Positions 35,177-46,166 of a DNA stretch of 51,814 bases are shown in pieces. The notes under the pieces were generated by a model. The model was not told the origin of the DNA. It ran no database searches and saw only the letters and a program-made list of their open reading frames with translations. The number at the start of each line of letters is the position of its first letter. The stretch's first letter is position 1. The position numbers and the translations under genes were made by a program. Origin of the DNA: Candidatus Omnitrophota bacterium. Its GTDB lineage: Bacteria > Omnitrophota > Gorgyraeia > Zapsychrales > Fredricksoniimonadaceae. The stretch lies in the NCBI GenBank assembly GCA_015232565.1, contig JADFZK010000019.1:1-51814 (forward strand), written 5' to 3'.

Positions 35177-38100
35177 ACTTAACCATTTCTATTTTTTGAT
35201 ACTTTATAAAACCGGTACCCGCCGGAATCAAATGACCGACGATGACGTTTTCTTTCAGCCCCGAAAGAGTGTCGATTTTACCAGACGATGCCGCTTCTGT
35301 CAACACTCTTGTTGTTTCTTGGAAACTTGCCGCCGAAATGAAACTCTCCGTCGACAAAGAGACTTTTGTGATGCCCAAAAGGAGCGGTGTTGCGGAAGCC
35401 GGCTTCTTTTTCTTTTTAAGAAGCGCTTCATTTGTATTCTTGAAAACCAACCGGTCAACCTGTTCTCCGGCGAGAAACTCACTATCGCCCGCTTCATCGA
35501 TACGGACTTTCTTTAACATCTGGGAAATAATTAATTCTATATGTTTATCGTTGATGCGCACACCCTGCAGACGATAAACTTCCTGAACTTCGTTCAGTAA
35601 ATATTCCTGCAATTCCTTGTCGCCCTGAACACGCAGAATATCCTGCGGTACGACGGGGCCTTCCGTCAGGGACTGGCCGGCAAAAACCGCATCACCCTTG
35701 TACACCGTCGGGTGCTTGCCGTGCGGAATAGTATATTCCTTGGACATGCCCGTCGAGCTCTTGACAATTATAGTACGGTGTCCGCGGCGATCTTCGCCGA
35801 ACTCAACCACACCGTCGATCTCGGCGATAACAGCCGGATCTTTCGGACGGCGCGCTTCGAAAAGCTCGGCGACACGCGGCAAACCGCCGGTAATGTCGCG
35901 CGTCTTCTGCGCACCGCGCGGGATCTTGGCGATCAATTCACCGGCTTCAATAGTATGCTTATCCTCAACGAGAATATGCGCACCGACCGGGATCGAATAA
36001 ATACCCGCCACTTCCGCCCCCACGTTAATAACGATCTGCGGATGAAACTCCTGTTTATGATCCACGACCACGCGCTCGGTTACACCCGTGACCGGGCTCT
36101 GCTCTTCGCGGACCGTGATGCCTTCTTTCAGGTCTTCAAAAGTGATCACACCTTTAACTTCAGTGATGATCGGAATAGTATAAGGATCCCACTTGGCGAA
36201 GATCACGCCGGCTTCGGCATTCTCTCCGTCGGCGATCGAAATCGACGCGCCCTGTGGAAGCTGATAACGCTCATGCTCACGGCCATATTCATTATTGATC
36301 GAGATCGAACCATTACGGTTCAATACGATAAACTCTTTGCCCTTCTGTACCACGCGTAACTGATGATACTTAACCACACCCTTGTTCTTGGAACGCAGGA
36401 ATGACTGCTCAACAGAACGGCTGGCAGTTCCACCGATGTGGAACGTCCTCATGGTCAACTGGGTACCCGGCTCACCGATAGACTGCGCCGCGATTATCCC
36501 CACCGCCTCGCCCAATTCCACCATGCGATGCGTAGCCAGGTTACGACCATAACAACGCGCACAAATACCTTTCTGCGCTTCGCAGGTCAAACCGCTGCGG
36601 ATACGGACCTTTTCTATACCCAACTGCTCGATCATATCGGCATTCTCCTCGGAGATTATCTCTCCGGAAGACACTACTCTTTGATCAGTAACAATATCGA
36701 CAATGCTATCCAAAGCCACTCGCCCAACAATACGCTCCTTAAGGGAAACCACAACTTCATCCCCCTCGATGATGGCCGAAACAGCTACTCCGTTTAGAGT
36801 TCCGCAATCGTCCACCGTGACCACAACTTCCTGTGCCACATCCACCAGGCGGCGGGTTAAATACCCGGCGTCGGCAGTCTTGAGCGCGGTATCGGCAAGA
36901 CCTTTGCGCGCTCCGTGGGTGGAAATAAAATACTCCAATACGGTCAAGCCTTCGCGGAAACACGCCGTGATCGGATTCTCGATGATCTCACCCGACGGCT
37001 TGGCCATCAAACCACGCATACCGGACAACTGGCGGATCTGAAGCTTCGAACCGCGCGCGCCGGAATCGGCCATGATGAACACCGGATTGAAAGGATCCAT
37101 CTTTTTAAATACCAGGTCCGATACCACTTCCGTAGTATGCGTCCAGATATCGATAACTTTATTGTAACGTTCGCGGCCGGTGATAATACCCTTGTGGTAC
37201 TGATCCTCAACCTTATCGGCATCCTGCTTGGCACCAGCCAGGATAGCCACTTTTTCTTTCGGCACGGCGATGTCGGACATCGCGATAGAAATACCGGCAT
37301 CCGTGGCCGAGCGAAAACCCAGAGCTTTCATGCGGTCCAACAACTGGACAGTTTCATGATGCCCAAGAATTTTATAACAAGACGCTATGACCGCGCCGAT
37401 ACGCTTTTTATCCAGCAATACATTAACAAACCCCAGACCGACGGGAATAACCTCATTAAGCAAAACCCGTCCAACTGTAGTTTCAATTACGCGGGTCTTG
37501 ATCTCTTCGGCGGTTACCTCGCCAGTAGTAACTCCATGATCAGTTTTAATGACCATCGAGGGCTTTTCATCTCCCCACACCGGGAAATCCAGGCGCAAAC
37601 GAATACGGGTATGCAGCCCCATCAAGCCGTCATTAAAAGCCACGATCACTTCGGAACGGTTGGCGAACAATTTGTCTTCGCCTGGTAAGCCGTTCTTTTC
37701 TTTCGTCAAATAATATAAGCCCAACACGATATCCTGGGTAGGCGAAACAATCGGGCGCCCATCCGCCGGGGAGAACAAGTTGTTTACCGACAGGAGCTGT
37801 AACCGGCACTCGATCTGCGCTTCATTGGAGAGCGGCACATGCACAGCCATCTGGTCGCCGTCAAAGTCGGCGTTAAATGCAGTACAAACCAGAGGATGCA
37901 AGGTTATGGCCTTACCTTCGATCAAGACCGGCTGGAACGCCTGAATAGAAAGACGGTGCAGAGTCGGCGCACGGTTGAGCATAATAGGATGATCCTTAAT
38001 AACCTCATCCAGGATATCCCAAACCTCGACATTCGCGCGCTCTACCATACGCTTGGCGCCTTTGATAGTATGGACAAAACCTTTTTCGCGCAATTTGCGT

Positions 38101-39227
38101 ATAATGAACGGCTCAAATAACTCCAAAGCCATTTTCTTAGGCAAACCGCACTGATGGATCTTAAGCTCCGGACCGACGACTATAACGGAACGGCCGGAAT
38201 AATCAACGCGCTTTCCCAACAGGTTCATACGGAAACGACCCTGCTTTCCTTTTAACATATCGGAAAGCGACTTCAGGGGGCGGTTGCCCGAACCAAGTAC
38301 CGGACGGCCATGACGACCATTATCCAAAAGCGCATCAACTGCTTCCTGGAGCATGCGTTTTTCATTACGAATGATGATCTCTGGCGCACTCAAATCAATA
38401 AGTTTGCGCAAACGATTGTTGCGGTTGATAACTCGACGGTAAAGGTCATTAAGGTCGGAGGTCGCAAACCGGCCGCCTTCCAGCGGAACCAGCGGACGAA
38501 GATCCGGGGGAATGACCGGGAGAATCTCGAGAACCATCCATTCGGACATGTTCCCGGAAACTTTAAAATCTTCCACAATTTGCAGGGTCTTGGATATCTT
38601 TTTGAAATTCGTACCGCTCGGATTGGATTTCTCCAGGTCCTTACGCAACTTCTTGCATAGCGCGTCCATATCGATATCGCGCAAAAGATCCCTTACCGCC
38701 TCGGCCCCGATCCGGGCTTTGAAAGCGGCGCCATATTTAGCGACGGCTTCCTGATATTTATCCTCGGACAAAAGCTCCTTCTTCTTTAAAGGAGTAGTGC
38801 CCGGGTCCATTACCACATATTCTTCATAATAAATGATCTTTTCCAGGTCCCGCAAACCAAGAGACAACAGGGCCGCCAGTCGGCTGGGCACTGCCTTGTA
38901 AAACCATATATGAGTAACCGGGCAAGCCAGGTCTATATGCCCCATGCGCTCACGACGAACAGAGGAACGGGTAACCAATACGCCGCAACGATCGCAAGTG
39001 ATCCCCTTGAACTTAATACCCTTATACTTGCCGCAATTACATTCCCAATCGCGGACCGGCCCGAAGATGCGTTCGCAAAAAAGACCATCCTTCTCGGGCT
39101 TGAGGGTGCGGTAATTAAGGGTTTCGGCTTTTTTCACCGCCCCGGTAGACCAGGACTTAATAACTTCCGGTGAAGCGATCTTTATAGAAACGCGATCATG
39201 AGTGATGACTTCTTTATTGATTTTCAT
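35118..39227 (-). CDS. rpoC: DNA-directed RNA polymerase subunit beta'
   Basis: Beta' holds the active-site magnesium and the clamp. The 1369 residues include an N-terminal zinc ribbon ([19 protein letters not shown]), the catalytic [12 protein letters not shown] near residue 455, the second zinc site ([13 protein letters not shown]) and the trigger-loop region [18 protein letters not shown] near residue 920. No large lineage-specific insert is obvious. The start overlaps rpoB by 14 bases. The C-terminal ~20 codons (ending GPEAESEQE) overlap rpsL by 59 bases. Confidence 0.98.
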   Translation of the reverse strand: MKINKEVITHDRVSIKIASPEVIKSWSTGAVKKAETLNYRTLKPEKDGLFCERIFGPVRDWECNCGKYKGIKFKGITCDRCGVLVTRSSVRRERMGHIDLACPVTHIWFYKAVPSRLAALLSLGLRDLEKIIYYEEYVVMDPGTTPLKKKELLSEDKYQEAVAKYGAAFKARIGAEAVRDLLRDIDMDALCKKLRKDLEKSNPSGTNFKKISKTLQIVEDFKVSGNMSEWMVLEILPVIPPDLRPLVPLEGGRFATSDLNDLYRRVINRNNRLRKLIDLSAPEIIIRNEKRMLQEAVDALLDNGRHGRPVLGSGNRPLKSLSDMLKGKQGRFRMNLLGKRVDYSGRSVIVVGPELKIHQCGLPKKMALELFEPFIIRKLREKGFVHTIKGAKRMVERANVEVWDILDEVIKDHPIMLNRAPTLHRLSIQAFQPVLIEGKAITLHPLVCTAFNADFDGDQMAVHVPLSNEAQIECRLQLLSVNNLFSPADGRPIVSPTQDIVLGLYYLTKEKNGLPGEDKLFANRSEVIVAFNDGLMGLHTRIRLRLDFPVWGDEKPSMVIKTDHGVTTGEVTAEEIKTRVIETTVGRVLLNEVIPVGLGFVNVLLDKKRIGAVIASCYKILGHHETVQLLDRMKALGFRSATDAGISIAMSDIAVPKEKVAILAGAKQDADKVEDQYHKGIITGRERYNKVIDIWTHTTEVVSDLVFKKMDPFNPVFIMADSGARGSKLQIRQLSGMRGLMAKPSGEIIENPITACFREGLTVLEYFISTHGARKGLADTALKTADAGYLTRRLVDVAQEVVVTVDDCGTLNGVAVSAIIEGDEVVVSLKERIVGRVALDSIVDIVTDQRVVSSGEIISEENADMIEQLGIEKVRIRSGLTCEAQKGICARCYGRNLATHRMVELGEAVGIIAAQSIGEPGTQLTMRTFHIGGTASRSVEQSFLRSKNKGVVKYHQLRVVQKGKEFIVLNRNGSISINNEYGREHERYQLPQGASISIADGENAEAGVIFAKWDPYTIPIITEVKGVITFEDLKEGITVREEQSPVTGVTERVVVDHKQEFHPQIVINVGAEVAGIYSIPVGAHILVEDKHTIEAGELIAKIPRGAQKTRDITGGLPRVAELFEARRPKDPAVIAEIDGVVEFGEDRRGHRTIIVKSSTGMSKEYTIPHGKHPTVYKGDAVFAGQSLTEGPVVPQDILRVQGDKELQEYLLNEVQEVYRLQGVRINDKHIELIISQMLKKVRIDEAGDSEFLAGEQVDRLVFKNTNEALLKKKKKPASATPLLLGITKVSLSTESFISAASFQETTRVLTEAASSGKIDTLSGLKENVIVGHLIPAGTGFIKYQKIEMVKYADNSAVDSQGPEAESEQE

Positions 39228-42200
39228 TTACCTTATCACCCTTCTCTGCTTCATTCTCAGTTTTCTCGAGCTTAATATCCAGGCACAACCCCTGCAACTC
39301 TTTTACCAAGACGTTGAAGGATTCCGGTATTCCCGGAGGCAAGGCCTGCTCACCCTTGACAATAGCCTCATAGATGCGGCTGCGGCCAAGGACATCGTCG
39401 GACTTTACGGTAAGCATTTCCTGCAGCGTATAGGCCGCGCCATAAGCTTCCAGCGCCCAAACTTCCATTTCACCGAAACGCTGTCCACCAAAATGCGCTT
39501 TACCGCCTAAGGGCTGTTGGGTAACCAGCGAATAAGGCCCGATCGAACGCGCGTGGATCTTCTCGTCAACGAGATGATTAAGCTTAAGCATATAAATAAA
39601 ACCAACCGTCACCTTCTGGTCGAACGGCATACCCGTATGGCCATCGAGCACCACCGATTTGCCATCCTCGGGAAGGCCCGCCATCGTAAGGTATTCACTT
39701 ATCTGCACCTCAGTCGCACCATTAAAAACAGGCGACAGGAAACGGAAACCCAATGCCTTAGCCGCCCAGCCCAAATGCGTCTCCAGCAATTGACCAACGT
39801 TCATACGAGAAGGAACGCCCAGCGGGTTCAACACAATATCCACCGCGCGGCCATCCTCCAGGAACGGCATATCTTCTTCCGGCATAATGCGGGAAACAAT
39901 ACCTTTGTTACCGTGCCGTCCGGCCATTTTATCGCCGACCGACAATTTGCGTTTGGTAGCTACATAAACGACCACGCGCTTCAACACGCCAGCCGGAAGT
40001 TCGTCACCTTTACGCACGCGATCGATCTCGCGATCCTCTTCTTCGGCCAACTCGGCAATGCGGTCCTTGTAAAAAGCCAGCACTTCACGGCCTTCGCTGT
40101 CTTCTTCCAGATCTTCACTGGAAAGGAGCCCCACCTTTTTTTCATCCAGGCCGAGGAGTTCGGCGAGTTTTTTGTTCTTCTCGTCGTTAACGAACTCGAT
40201 CTCCTGCTTATAATATTCACGGATCTTGTCGATCTCGGACTGTTCTTTAACTTTGTCGGACTTGGCCTTGCGCCCGCGTTCATTACGCTGGAACACTTCC
40301 ACGTTCACAATAACACCACTGATACCCGGTGAAAGCGTCAGCGAGGTGTCGCGCACATCCGCCGCCTTCTCACCGAAGATCGCACGTAACAGGCGCTCTT
40401 CCGGAGAAAGTTCTTTTTCGCTTTTCGGCGTTACCTTACCTACCAATATATCGCCGGCCTTAACATCCGCACCGATACGCACAATACCTTCCGGAGTCAA
40501 GTCCTTAAGAGCATCTTCGCCGACATTCGGGATGTCCCGGGTGATCTCTTCGTTACCCAGGCGCGTCTCGCGGCATTCACATTCAAAACGTTCGATATGG
40601 ATCGAGGTAAACTTGTCTTCGCGGACACAACGTTCGTTAATAAGAATAGCGTCTTCGAAGTTATAGCCGCGCCAAGGCATGAACGCCACCATTACGTTGC
40701 GGCCCAAAGCCACTGCCCCGTCCTTGGTAGCCACACCGTCAGCCAGAACCTGGCCCTTTTCCACTTTATCGCCGAGCTTGACGATCGGCTTCTGGTGGAC
40801 ACAAGTGTTAGCATTGGAGCGCTGATAATTCCTTAAAGTATAAACCTCTTCACCGACCACGATCTCGGCGGCATCAATACTGGTAACCGTGCCCGCGGCC
40901 TTGGCCACTACCACCGCACCGGAGTCAACCGCAACCTTCTCTTCCATACCGGTACCGACCAACGGCGCATCCGTGATCATCAACGGAACGGCCTGGCGTT
41001 GCATGTTAGAGCCCATGAGCGCGCGATTGGCGTCGTCATGCTCCAGGAAAGGGATCATCGCCGTAGCCACCGAAACCAGCTGTTTGGGCGACACGTCCAT
41101 ATATTCAACTTTTTCCGGCGCAACAATCGGGAAATCAGTCTTATAGCGGCAGTACACTTCTTTTACCGCGATCGTCCCGTCTTTCTCAAGAGGAGTATTC
41201 GCTTGCGCTATATACTTATCTTCATCTTTGTCTGCAGTTAAATATTCGATTTTCTTGGTAACGCGGCCATTCTCGACCTTGCGATAAGGAGTTTCAATGA
41301 AACCCAGATCGTTAACCCGGGCGCAGGTGCTGAGCGAAGAAATAAGCCCGATGTTCGGACCTTCCGGTGTTTCAATCGGGCACACCCGGCCATAATGGGT
41401 AGGATGCACGTCACGGACTTCGAAGCCGGCTCTTTCCCGGGAAAGGCCGCCCGGCCCCAACGCCGATAAACGCCGTTTGTGCGTCATCTCCGAGATCGGA
41501 TTCACCTGGTCAGCAAACTGCGATAACTGACTACGGGCAAAAAAGTCCTGGATCTGATTAGAGAACAAACGTGAATTGATGAGGTGATGCGCGGTAAGAT
41601 TTTCAAAATTGCTCATTACGACCAAACGTTCCTTAATGGAACGTTCCAGGCGTGAAAGGCCAATGCGCACCTGGTTCTGCACCAGTTCGCCAACGGTCTT
41701 GATACGACGATTGCCCAAGTGGTCAATATCATCGCACACGCCCTTACCTTCACGCAGGCTGAATAAATAACGCGTAGTTTCAACTACCGTGGTAATGTCC
41801 AGCACGCGATTATCCAGCGGTACATTGATCCCGAGCTTGCGATTAGCAATATGACGCCCGACTTTGGATAAGTCGTAACGTTTGGGGTCAAAAAACAACC
41901 GGAAGAAAAGCGCCTCAGCGACATCCACCGTTGCCGGTTCCGTCGGGCGCATCTTGCGGTAAAAATCCAGTAAAGCATCTTCTTTGGATTCGGTATGGTC
42001 TTTCTCAAAGGTCGGAGCGAGCTTGTCGAACATATCGCCGAACATCTTCTGGATATCTTCGCGGCTGACCAGTCCCATGATACGAAAGATCTGGGTGGCC
42101 GGGAAATTCCTGCGGCGATCGACCTGTGCCCACATAATATCATTGAGATCGAACTTGATCTCGAACCAGGCTCCGCGTGAAGGGATCATGCGGCCATAAT

Positions 42201-42672
42201 AAATATTTTTACCCGTCGGATGGGTTTCTTCCTCAAAAGAAACACCCGGCGGACGCTGGATCTGTGAAACCACCACCCGTTCGTCACCGTTGATAATAAA
42301 GGTGCCAGTTTCAGTCATCAGGGGGAAATCGCCCAGATAAACTTCCTGCTCTTTAATATCGACGGGGGAAATAAGGCGCAGTTTGACCTTCAACGGAGCA
42401 GAATAAGTCATTCCGCGGCGCTGGCATTCCTGACGGGAATACTTTTCCTTACCGAACGTATAGGTTATGTACTCCAGCCGTATCTGGCCATCGTAACTTT
42501 CGAGCGGGAACACCTCGCGAAAAACCTCTTCCAGGCCCTGATCGGCACGCTTGTCCGGGGCGCATTCGCGCTGGAGGAAGCTGTCGTAAGACTTTACCTG
42601 AAGATCCAGAAGCGAAGGCAGCTCAAAATTATCCTGGAATTTGCTTAAAGTTTTGATCGTTTGTTTGGCCAT
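39214..42672 (-). CDS. rpoB: DNA-directed RNA polymerase subunit beta
   Basis: Beta forms much of the polymerase cleft. The 1152-residue protein contains [13 protein letters not shown] near residue 375 and [20 protein letters not shown] in the rifampicin pocket. Further motifs are [33 protein letters not shown] and the C-terminal [18 protein letters not shown] segment. It is shorter than the E. coli protein, consistent with missing lineage-specific inserts. The equivalent of E. coli N518 is valine. The ATG at 42672 is preceded by a GGACGGAT stretch. Confidence 0.98.
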   Translation of the reverse strand: MAKQTIKTLSKFQDNFELPSLLDLQVKSYDSFLQRECAPDKRADQGLEEVFREVFPLESYDGQIRLEYITYTFGKEKYSRQECQRRGMTYSAPLKVKLRLISPVDIKEQEVYLGDFPLMTETGTFIINGDERVVVSQIQRPPGVSFEEETHPTGKNIYYGRMIPSRGAWFEIKFDLNDIMWAQVDRRRNFPATQIFRIMGLVSREDIQKMFGDMFDKLAPTFEKDHTESKEDALLDFYRKMRPTEPATVDVAEALFFRLFFDPKRYDLSKVGRHIANRKLGINVPLDNRVLDITTVVETTRYLFSLREGKGVCDDIDHLGNRRIKTVGELVQNQVRIGLSRLERSIKERLVVMSNFENLTAHHLINSRLFSNQIQDFFARSQLSQFADQVNPISEMTHKRRLSALGPGGLSRERAGFEVRDVHPTHYGRVCPIETPEGPNIGLISSLSTCARVNDLGFIETPYRKVENGRVTKKIEYLTADKDEDKYIAQANTPLEKDGTIAVKEVYCRYKTDFPIVAPEKVEYMDVSPKQLVSVATAMIPFLEHDDANRALMGSNMQRQAVPLMITDAPLVGTGMEEKVAVDSGAVVVAKAAGTVTSIDAAEIVVGEEVYTLRNYQRSNANTCVHQKPIVKLGDKVEKGQVLADGVATKDGAVALGRNVMVAFMPWRGYNFEDAILINERCVREDKFTSIHIERFECECRETRLGNEEITRDIPNVGEDALKDLTPEGIVRIGADVKAGDILVGKVTPKSEKELSPEERLLRAIFGEKAADVRDTSLTLSPGISGVIVNVEVFQRNERGRKAKSDKVKEQSEIDKIREYYKQEIEFVNDEKNKKLAELLGLDEKKVGLLSSEDLEEDSEGREVLAFYKDRIAELAEEEDREIDRVRKGDELPAGVLKRVVVYVATKRKLSVGDKMAGRHGNKGIVSRIMPEEDMPFLEDGRAVDIVLNPLGVPSRMNVGQLLETHLGWAAKALGFRFLSPVFNGATEVQISEYLTMAGLPEDGKSVVLDGHTGMPFDQKVTVGFIYMLKLNHLVDEKIHARSIGPYSLVTQQPLGGKAHFGGQRFGEMEVWALEAYGAAYTLQEMLTVKSDDVLGRSRIYEAIVKGEQALPPGIPESFNVLVKELQGLCLDIKLEKTENEAEKGDKVNENQ

Positions 42673-42701
42673 ATCCGTCCGAAAGGTATTTTCATCGGAT
42701 G

Positions 42702-42756
42702 CTTTTCCGGGAATCCCCGGAAAAACACGAGCTGAGGCGGGAATACCCGCCCCAGC
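42702..42756 (-). terminator. Two tandem hairpins between rplL and rpoB (attenuator-like)
   Basis: In transcription order the first hairpin has arms AGCTGGGGCGGG and CCCGCCTCAGCT (complement of 42729-42756; eleven pairs of twelve, four-base loop). CGTGTTTTT follows, as in an intrinsic terminator. The second hairpin, TTTTCCGGG/CCCGGAAAA (42702-42723), follows at once with a nine-base perfect stem. E. coli has an attenuator and an RNase III site at this very place, lowering rpoBC relative to rplJL. The same role is inferred here. Confidence 0.65.
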
Positions 42757-42810
42757 TTGTTAAAGAAAAAGGCTTTACGCGCAATAGCGACTAAACAACA
42801 TCCGCCGATA

Positions 42811-43206
42811 TTACTGTAACTCGACCTTGGCACCAGCCGCTTCGAGCTTCTTCTTAATTTCCTCAGCTTCTTCCTTGGTCGCGTCTTCCTTGACGGCCTT
42901 GGGGGCAGCTTCAACCAGGTCCTTAGCCTCTTTCAGGCCAAGATTCGTGATCGCGCGGACTTCCTTGATGACATTGATCTTGCTTGCGCCAGCTTCCTTA
43001 AGGATGACCTTGAACGTGGTCTTTTCCTCGGCCGCCGGAGCCGCGGCACCAGCCGCCGGACCCGCCATCATCATCGGCGCAGCGGCCGTGATGCCAAACT
43101 TTGTTTCCAACGCCTTAACGAGGTCGGAAAGCTCCAAAGCTGTAAGAGTCTCAATGCTCTTAATTAGCTCTTCGAGCTTCGGAGTAAGATTTGCTTTGTC
43201 AGACAT
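42811..43206 (-). CDS. rplL: 50S ribosomal protein L7/L12
   Basis: L7/L12 is the flexible stalk that recruits GTPase factors. The 131 residues have the N-terminal dimerisation helix ([20 protein letters not shown]), an alanine-rich hinge, and the C-terminal [20 protein letters not shown], then [18 protein letters not shown]. It follows rplJ with no gap. Confidence 0.98.
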   Translation of the reverse strand: MSDKANLTPKLEELIKSIETLTALELSDLVKALETKFGITAAAPMMMAGPAAGAAAPAAEEKTTFKVILKEAGASKINVIKEVRAITNLGLKEAKDLVEAAPKAVKEDATKEEAEEIKKKLEAAGAKVELQ

Positions 43207-43737
43207 TTAATTACCTCCCCTTTTTTCGCTTAACTGTTTCAAGATCAGAATGAGTTCTGTGGTTTTACCGTTCAATGCCCTCGCCAGCCGCGTCATCGGC
43301 GCCTGGAGCGTGCCCAACAACTGGGCGATAAGAATTTCTTTCGACGGAAGATCAGCAATACGCTTGATATCTTCCTTGCGTAACAGACCCTTGTCGAGTA
43401 TACCGCCGCAGAAAACGAAATTCTCGTTCTTCTTGGCGAACTCGACCAGTGTCTTGGCGATATCGGCCGGATCAGCGCTGGAAAAGATCACTGCGGTCTG
43501 CCCGCTGAGGCCTTCCGCCAACGATGCGTAATTCGTCCCTTTAAAAGCCACCTTGACCAAAGAGTTGCGGGACGCACACATCTTGGCTTTTTTCTGACGG
43601 AGAGTCTTTCTGAGGCTAGAAAGATCACCCGAGGAAATCTTTTGAAAATTAACTACCACGCAAGTACTGCTGGTGTCCAGACCGTCCTTGATGGTCTTAA
43701 CCATCGTATCTCTGTAAACTTTACCGACTTTTATCAT
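43207..43737 (-). CDS. rplJ: 50S ribosomal protein L10
   Basis: L10 anchors L7/L12 dimers. The 176 residues include VVNFQKISSGDLSSLRKTLR and a C-terminal helix (ALNGKTTELILILKQLSEKR) that binds the stalk dimers. The start overlaps the rplA stop by ATGA. No clear L10 leader is seen because rplA ends immediately upstream. Confidence 0.96.
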   Translation of the reverse strand: MIKVGKVYRDTMVKTIKDGLDTSSTCVVVNFQKISSGDLSSLRKTLRQKKAKMCASRNSLVKVAFKGTNYASLAEGLSGQTAVIFSSADPADIAKTLVEFAKKNENFVFCGGILDKGLLRKEDIKRIADLPSKEILIAQLLGTLQAPMTRLARALNGKTTELILILKQLSEKRGGN

Positions 43738-44420
43738 ATGGCCACCTTCACCCCTGCCCCCATTGTTGAAGAGAGGTAAACGCTCTTGACGAAAATACCC
43801 TTAACCGACGACGGCTTGGCGTGGATAATAGTGTCTATCACCAGCTGGGCGTTAGCTACTATCTGCTCGGGCGTAAATGAACGCTTACCGACACCAAGAT
43901 GCACCCCACCCTGCTTGTCGTTCTTGAATTCCACACGGCCAGCCTTAACTTCGCGCAATGCGCGCTCCACATCAGGCGTAACCGTTCCGGCCTTTGGCGA
44001 AGGCATCAGGCCGCGGGGACCCAGGACCTTACCAAGCTTACTAAGGTCTTTCATCATATCCGGCGTGGCGACGATGCAGTCAAAATCCAGGAAACCTTCC
44101 TTATCGATCTTTTCGATAAGGTCCATACCGCCTACATGATCCGCCCCGGCATTCTTGGCCTTGGCGACATTATCGCCCTGGCAAATAACGGCCACTCGGA
44201 CCGACTTACCGGTACCATGCGGCAGGACGATCGTCCCACGGACATTCTGGTCGGAATCTTTGGTATCGATACCCAGGTCAAAATGCAGTTCAACGGTTTC
44301 ATTGAACTTGGCTTTCGGGGTCTGAGAAAGGGCCAGGACAGCATCCTTAAGCGGATACGCCTTGCCAACTTCGATATTTTTATATACTTCTTTTACGCGC
44401 TTGCTTAACTTGGTGGCCAT
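43734..44420 (-). CDS. rplA: 50S ribosomal protein L1
   Basis: L1 forms the mobile stalk at the E site and represses its own operon in many bacteria. The 228 residues contain [20 protein letters not shown], the hinge [15 protein letters not shown] and a C-terminal [20 protein letters not shown]. It starts one base past the rplK stop. Confidence 0.97.
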   Translation of the reverse strand: MATKLSKRVKEVYKNIEVGKAYPLKDAVLALSQTPKAKFNETVELHFDLGIDTKDSDQNVRGTIVLPHGTGKSVRVAVICQGDNVAKAKNAGADHVGGMDLIEKIDKEGFLDFDCIVATPDMMKDLSKLGKVLGPRGLMPSPKAGTVTPDVERALREVKAGRVEFKNDKQGGVHLGVGKRSFTPEQIVANAQLVIDTIIHAKPSSVKGIFVKSVYLSSTMGAGVKVAI

Positions 44421-44421
44421 G

Positions 44422-44847
44422 TTAATCCTTTATTGCTATTCCCATACTTCTGGCAGTTCCCTTTACGATACGGAACGCCTGTTCCGGGTCGCCGGTATTA
44501 AGATCGTCCATCTTCATCTTGGCGATCTCGTCCACCTGTGCCCTGGTAACCGTTCCAATGGTTTCCTTACCAGCCGTCCCTGAAGCCTTGGCAAGTTTGG
44601 CCGCCTTCTTTAACAATGCCGAACTAGGCGGAGTTTTGATAATGAAATCGAAGGACTTGTCTTTATAAACATTGATGATGACCGGAAGCGGCATAGCTTC
44701 CCGGCCCTTGGTCTGCTCATTGAAAGACTTGCAAAACATCATAATGTTCACGCCATGCTGACCAAGCGCTGGGCCAACTGGCGGCGCAGGATTCGCCTGC
44801 CCGGCGGTGACATACAAATTAACTTTTGCGACTATTTCTTTTGCCAT
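44422..44847 (-). CDS. rplK: 50S ribosomal protein L11
   Basis: L11 binds the GTPase-associated rRNA. The 141-residue length is exact. Motifs are [17 protein letters not shown] and a C-terminal [30 protein letters not shown] precedes the ATG. Confidence 0.98.
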   Translation of the reverse strand: MAKEIVAKVNLYVTAGQANPAPPVGPALGQHGVNIMMFCKSFNEQTKGREAMPLPVIINVYKDKSFDFIIKTPPSSALLKKAAKLAKASGTAGKETIGTVTRAQVDEIAKMKMDDLNTGDPEQAFRIVKGTARSMGIAIKD

Positions 44848-44911
44848 AACCTTATCCTTGTGAAACTCCCGCTCTCCCGCGGCCTATACAGGCGCCTGAA
44901 GGAGCCGAAGC

Positions 44912-44937
44912 AATTTTTCAAGAAGCCTTGAAAAATT
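44912..44937 (-). promoter_or_regulatory. Perfect 11-bp hairpin at the nusG stop
   Basis: AATTTTTCAAG and CTTGAAAAATT, with a four-base loop, overlap the nusG stop codon and lie upstream of rplK. On the minus strand there is no T-run beyond the arm, so termination is uncertain. It could be a stability or processing element between nusG and rplKA. Its A/T arms resemble the A/T half of the composite elements. Confidence 0.45.
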
Positions 44938-45460
44938 AGATTTTTTCAACCTGCCAATACTCCAGCTCCACCAAAGTCGAGCGGCCGAAAATGGAAACAC
45001 TAACCTTTAATTTCCCGCGATCAGGGAAAGTCTCAACCACAACACCGTTAAAATTACCAAAAGGACCCTGGGTAATACGCACCGGTTCATTCGTCTCGAA
45101 AACAACTTTGGGAGACGGCTTGGACTCGGTATCCACAGAGCGCTTCAATATATTATTGACTTCAGCTTCAGATAATTTTTGCGGTTTACGGCCGGGTCCG
45201 ATGAAACTGGTTACCCCGGGGGTAGTTTTGATGAGATACCAGCTTTCCTTATTCATGTCCATCTTGACGATAAGGTAGCCGGGGAAGAATTTACGGGTCG
45301 TAATGCGCTTCTTGCCACCGCGCACTTCTGAAACCTGCTCGGTGGGAACTACGATCTCGCCAATATAAGTTTTTAGCGCGGTCTGTTCCATGCGGCGTTC
45401 CAGCCCGGCTCTTACCCGGTCTTCTGCGCCAGTTTGCGTATGTATTACGTACCATTCCAT
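44936..45460 (-). CDS. nusG: Transcription termination/antitermination factor NusG
   Basis: NusG binds RNA polymerase and links it to Rho or to ribosomal S10. The 174 residues contain the NGN domain (MEWYVIHTQTGAEDRVRAGL, then RKFFPGYLIVKMDM and TPGVTSFIGPGRKPQKL) and a C-terminal KOW domain (VRITQGPFGNFNGVVVETF). It follows secE, the standard pair. Confidence 0.98.
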   Translation of the reverse strand: MEWYVIHTQTGAEDRVRAGLERRMEQTALKTYIGEIVVPTEQVSEVRGGKKRITTRKFFPGYLIVKMDMNKESWYLIKTTPGVTSFIGPGRKPQKLSEAEVNNILKRSVDTESKPSPKVVFETNEPVRITQGPFGNFNGVVVETFPDRGKLKVSVSIFGRSTLVELEYWQVEKI

Positions 45461-45468
45461 AAAATGAA

Positions 45469-45654
45469 TTACCTGATGATAGTATTGAGTCCGCGTGAAA
45501 GGATAAGATCGGTAAGCGTTATGAAGCAGCCCAGGCAGATGGCGCTTATGATCACAATGAACGAGGAATTAATAAGGTCTTTCCTGGAAGTCCAGTTAAC
45601 CTTCTTTAACTCAACGATCACTTCCTCTATGAATGTCTTTGCTTTTATAATCAT
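45469..45654 (-). CDS. secE: Protein translocase subunit SecE
   Basis: SecE clamps SecY. The 61-residue single-span form has an amphipathic ELKKVNWTSRKDLI helix and one membrane segment (FIVIISAICLGCFITLTDLI). I chose the ATG at 45654; a TTG lies four codons earlier and neither has a strong Shine-Dalgarno. It lies between tRNA-Trp and nusG. Confidence 0.95.
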   Translation of the reverse strand: MIIKAKTFIEEVIVELKKVNWTSRKDLINSSFIVIISAICLGCFITLTDLILSRGLNTIIR

Positions 45655-45670
45655 TTTTTCTAACAAATTA

Positions 45671-45744
45671 CAGGCCAGGCAGGATTCGAACCTGCAACCT
45701 ACGGTTTTGGAGACCGACGCTCTACCAGTTAGAGCTACTGGCCT
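45671..45744 (-). tRNA. tRNA-Trp (anticodon CCA)
   Basis: The cloverleaf has acceptor arms AGGCCAG/CTGGCCT, D arm GCTC/GAGC, an anticodon loop CTCCAAA giving CCA, and T arm GCAGG-TTCGAAT-CCTGC, with discriminator G. The CCA end is not encoded. Lying directly before secE is its common position in bacteria. Confidence 0.96.
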
Positions 45745-45777
45745 AAAATATCGGGTTCTTCACCATACGGGTGCAGG

Positions 45778-45795
45778 ATGACGGACATCCGTCAT
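45778..45795 (-). promoter_or_regulatory. Hairpin at the rpmG stop
   Basis: ATGACGG-ACAT-CCGTCAT forms a seven-base perfect stem overlapping the rpmG stop codon and preceding tRNA-Trp. The T-run beside it is on the plus-strand side, so for the minus-strand transcript it is more likely a processing or stability hairpin than a terminator. Confidence 0.4.
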
Positions 45796-45944
45796 TTTTT
45801 CATTTCTTTATGCGGCGTATGCTTACGGTCGAACGGGCAATACTTGCTCAACTCGATACGCTCGGGTTTCTTCTTTTTGTCTTTGGTGCCATTGTAATTA
45901 ATGCGCTGGCACTCGGTGCACTGTAAATGGATTACTTCTCTCAT
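45792..45944 (-). CDS. rpmG: 50S ribosomal protein L33
   Basis: The 50-residue product starts MREVIHLQCTECQRINYNGT and ends CPFDRKHTPHKEMKK. The zinc ribbon shows CTEC and a CPFD pair, a form also seen in Bacillus-type L33. The gene is encoded between tRNA-Thr and tRNA-Trp, its usual place. Confidence 0.96.
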   Translation of the reverse strand: MREVIHLQCTECQRINYNGTKDKKKKPERIELSKYCPFDRKHTPHKEMKK

Positions 45945-45966
45945 GGGTCCGGCCGCTCCGTACATA

Positions 45967-46039
45967 AGCCCTCGACCAGGATTGAACTGGTGACCTCGTC
46001 CTTACCAAGGACGTGCTCTACCAACTGAGCTACAAGGGC
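45967..46039 (-). tRNA. tRNA-Thr (anticodon GGT)
   Basis: The cloverleaf has acceptor arms GCCCTTG/CGAGGGC (one G-U pair), D arm GCTC/GAGC, an anticodon loop TTGGTAA giving GGT, and T arm ACCAG-TTCAATC-CTGGT. The discriminator is T and no CCA is encoded. It is the first transcribed gene of the macro-cluster, beginning about 16 bases after a consensus -10. Confidence 0.94.
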
Positions 46040-46055
46040 GTTTAAATGAAGCAAG

Positions 46056-46084
46056 AGTATATACAACGCTCCTGCAATTGTCAA
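46056..46084 (-). promoter_or_regulatory. Consensus sigma-70 type promoter of the macro-cluster
   Basis: On the minus strand TTGACA (complement of 46079-46084), a 17-bp spacer and TATACT (complement of 46056-46061) lie 16 bases before tRNA-Thr. Only one -10 base departs from consensus. It is the only strong promoter I found for the 30-kb cluster downstream. Confidence 0.8.
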
Positions 46085-46166
46085 GGTCTTTCGGCAACAA
46101 ATAAAATCAGAGGCAGGATTGGGGATAAACCCCGACGGGACCACCCTTTTTCGGCCCTGAAAACAA

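Noticed and set aside
36915-40332. Long plus-strand frames (257 and 271 residues) opposite rpoC and rpoB
   Set aside because: They are shadows of GC-rich, highly conserved genes; their products have no family resemblance and no ribosome binding sites of note.
45792-45944. Missing zinc ligand in L33
   Set aside because: The CPFD form of the second ligand pair also occurs in Bacillus-type L33, so it is not an anomaly.
45941-46144. A 67-residue minus-strand reading frame
   Set aside because: It reads through tRNA-Thr and yields the familiar false peptide VEHVLGKDEVTSSILVEG that tRNA genes produce.
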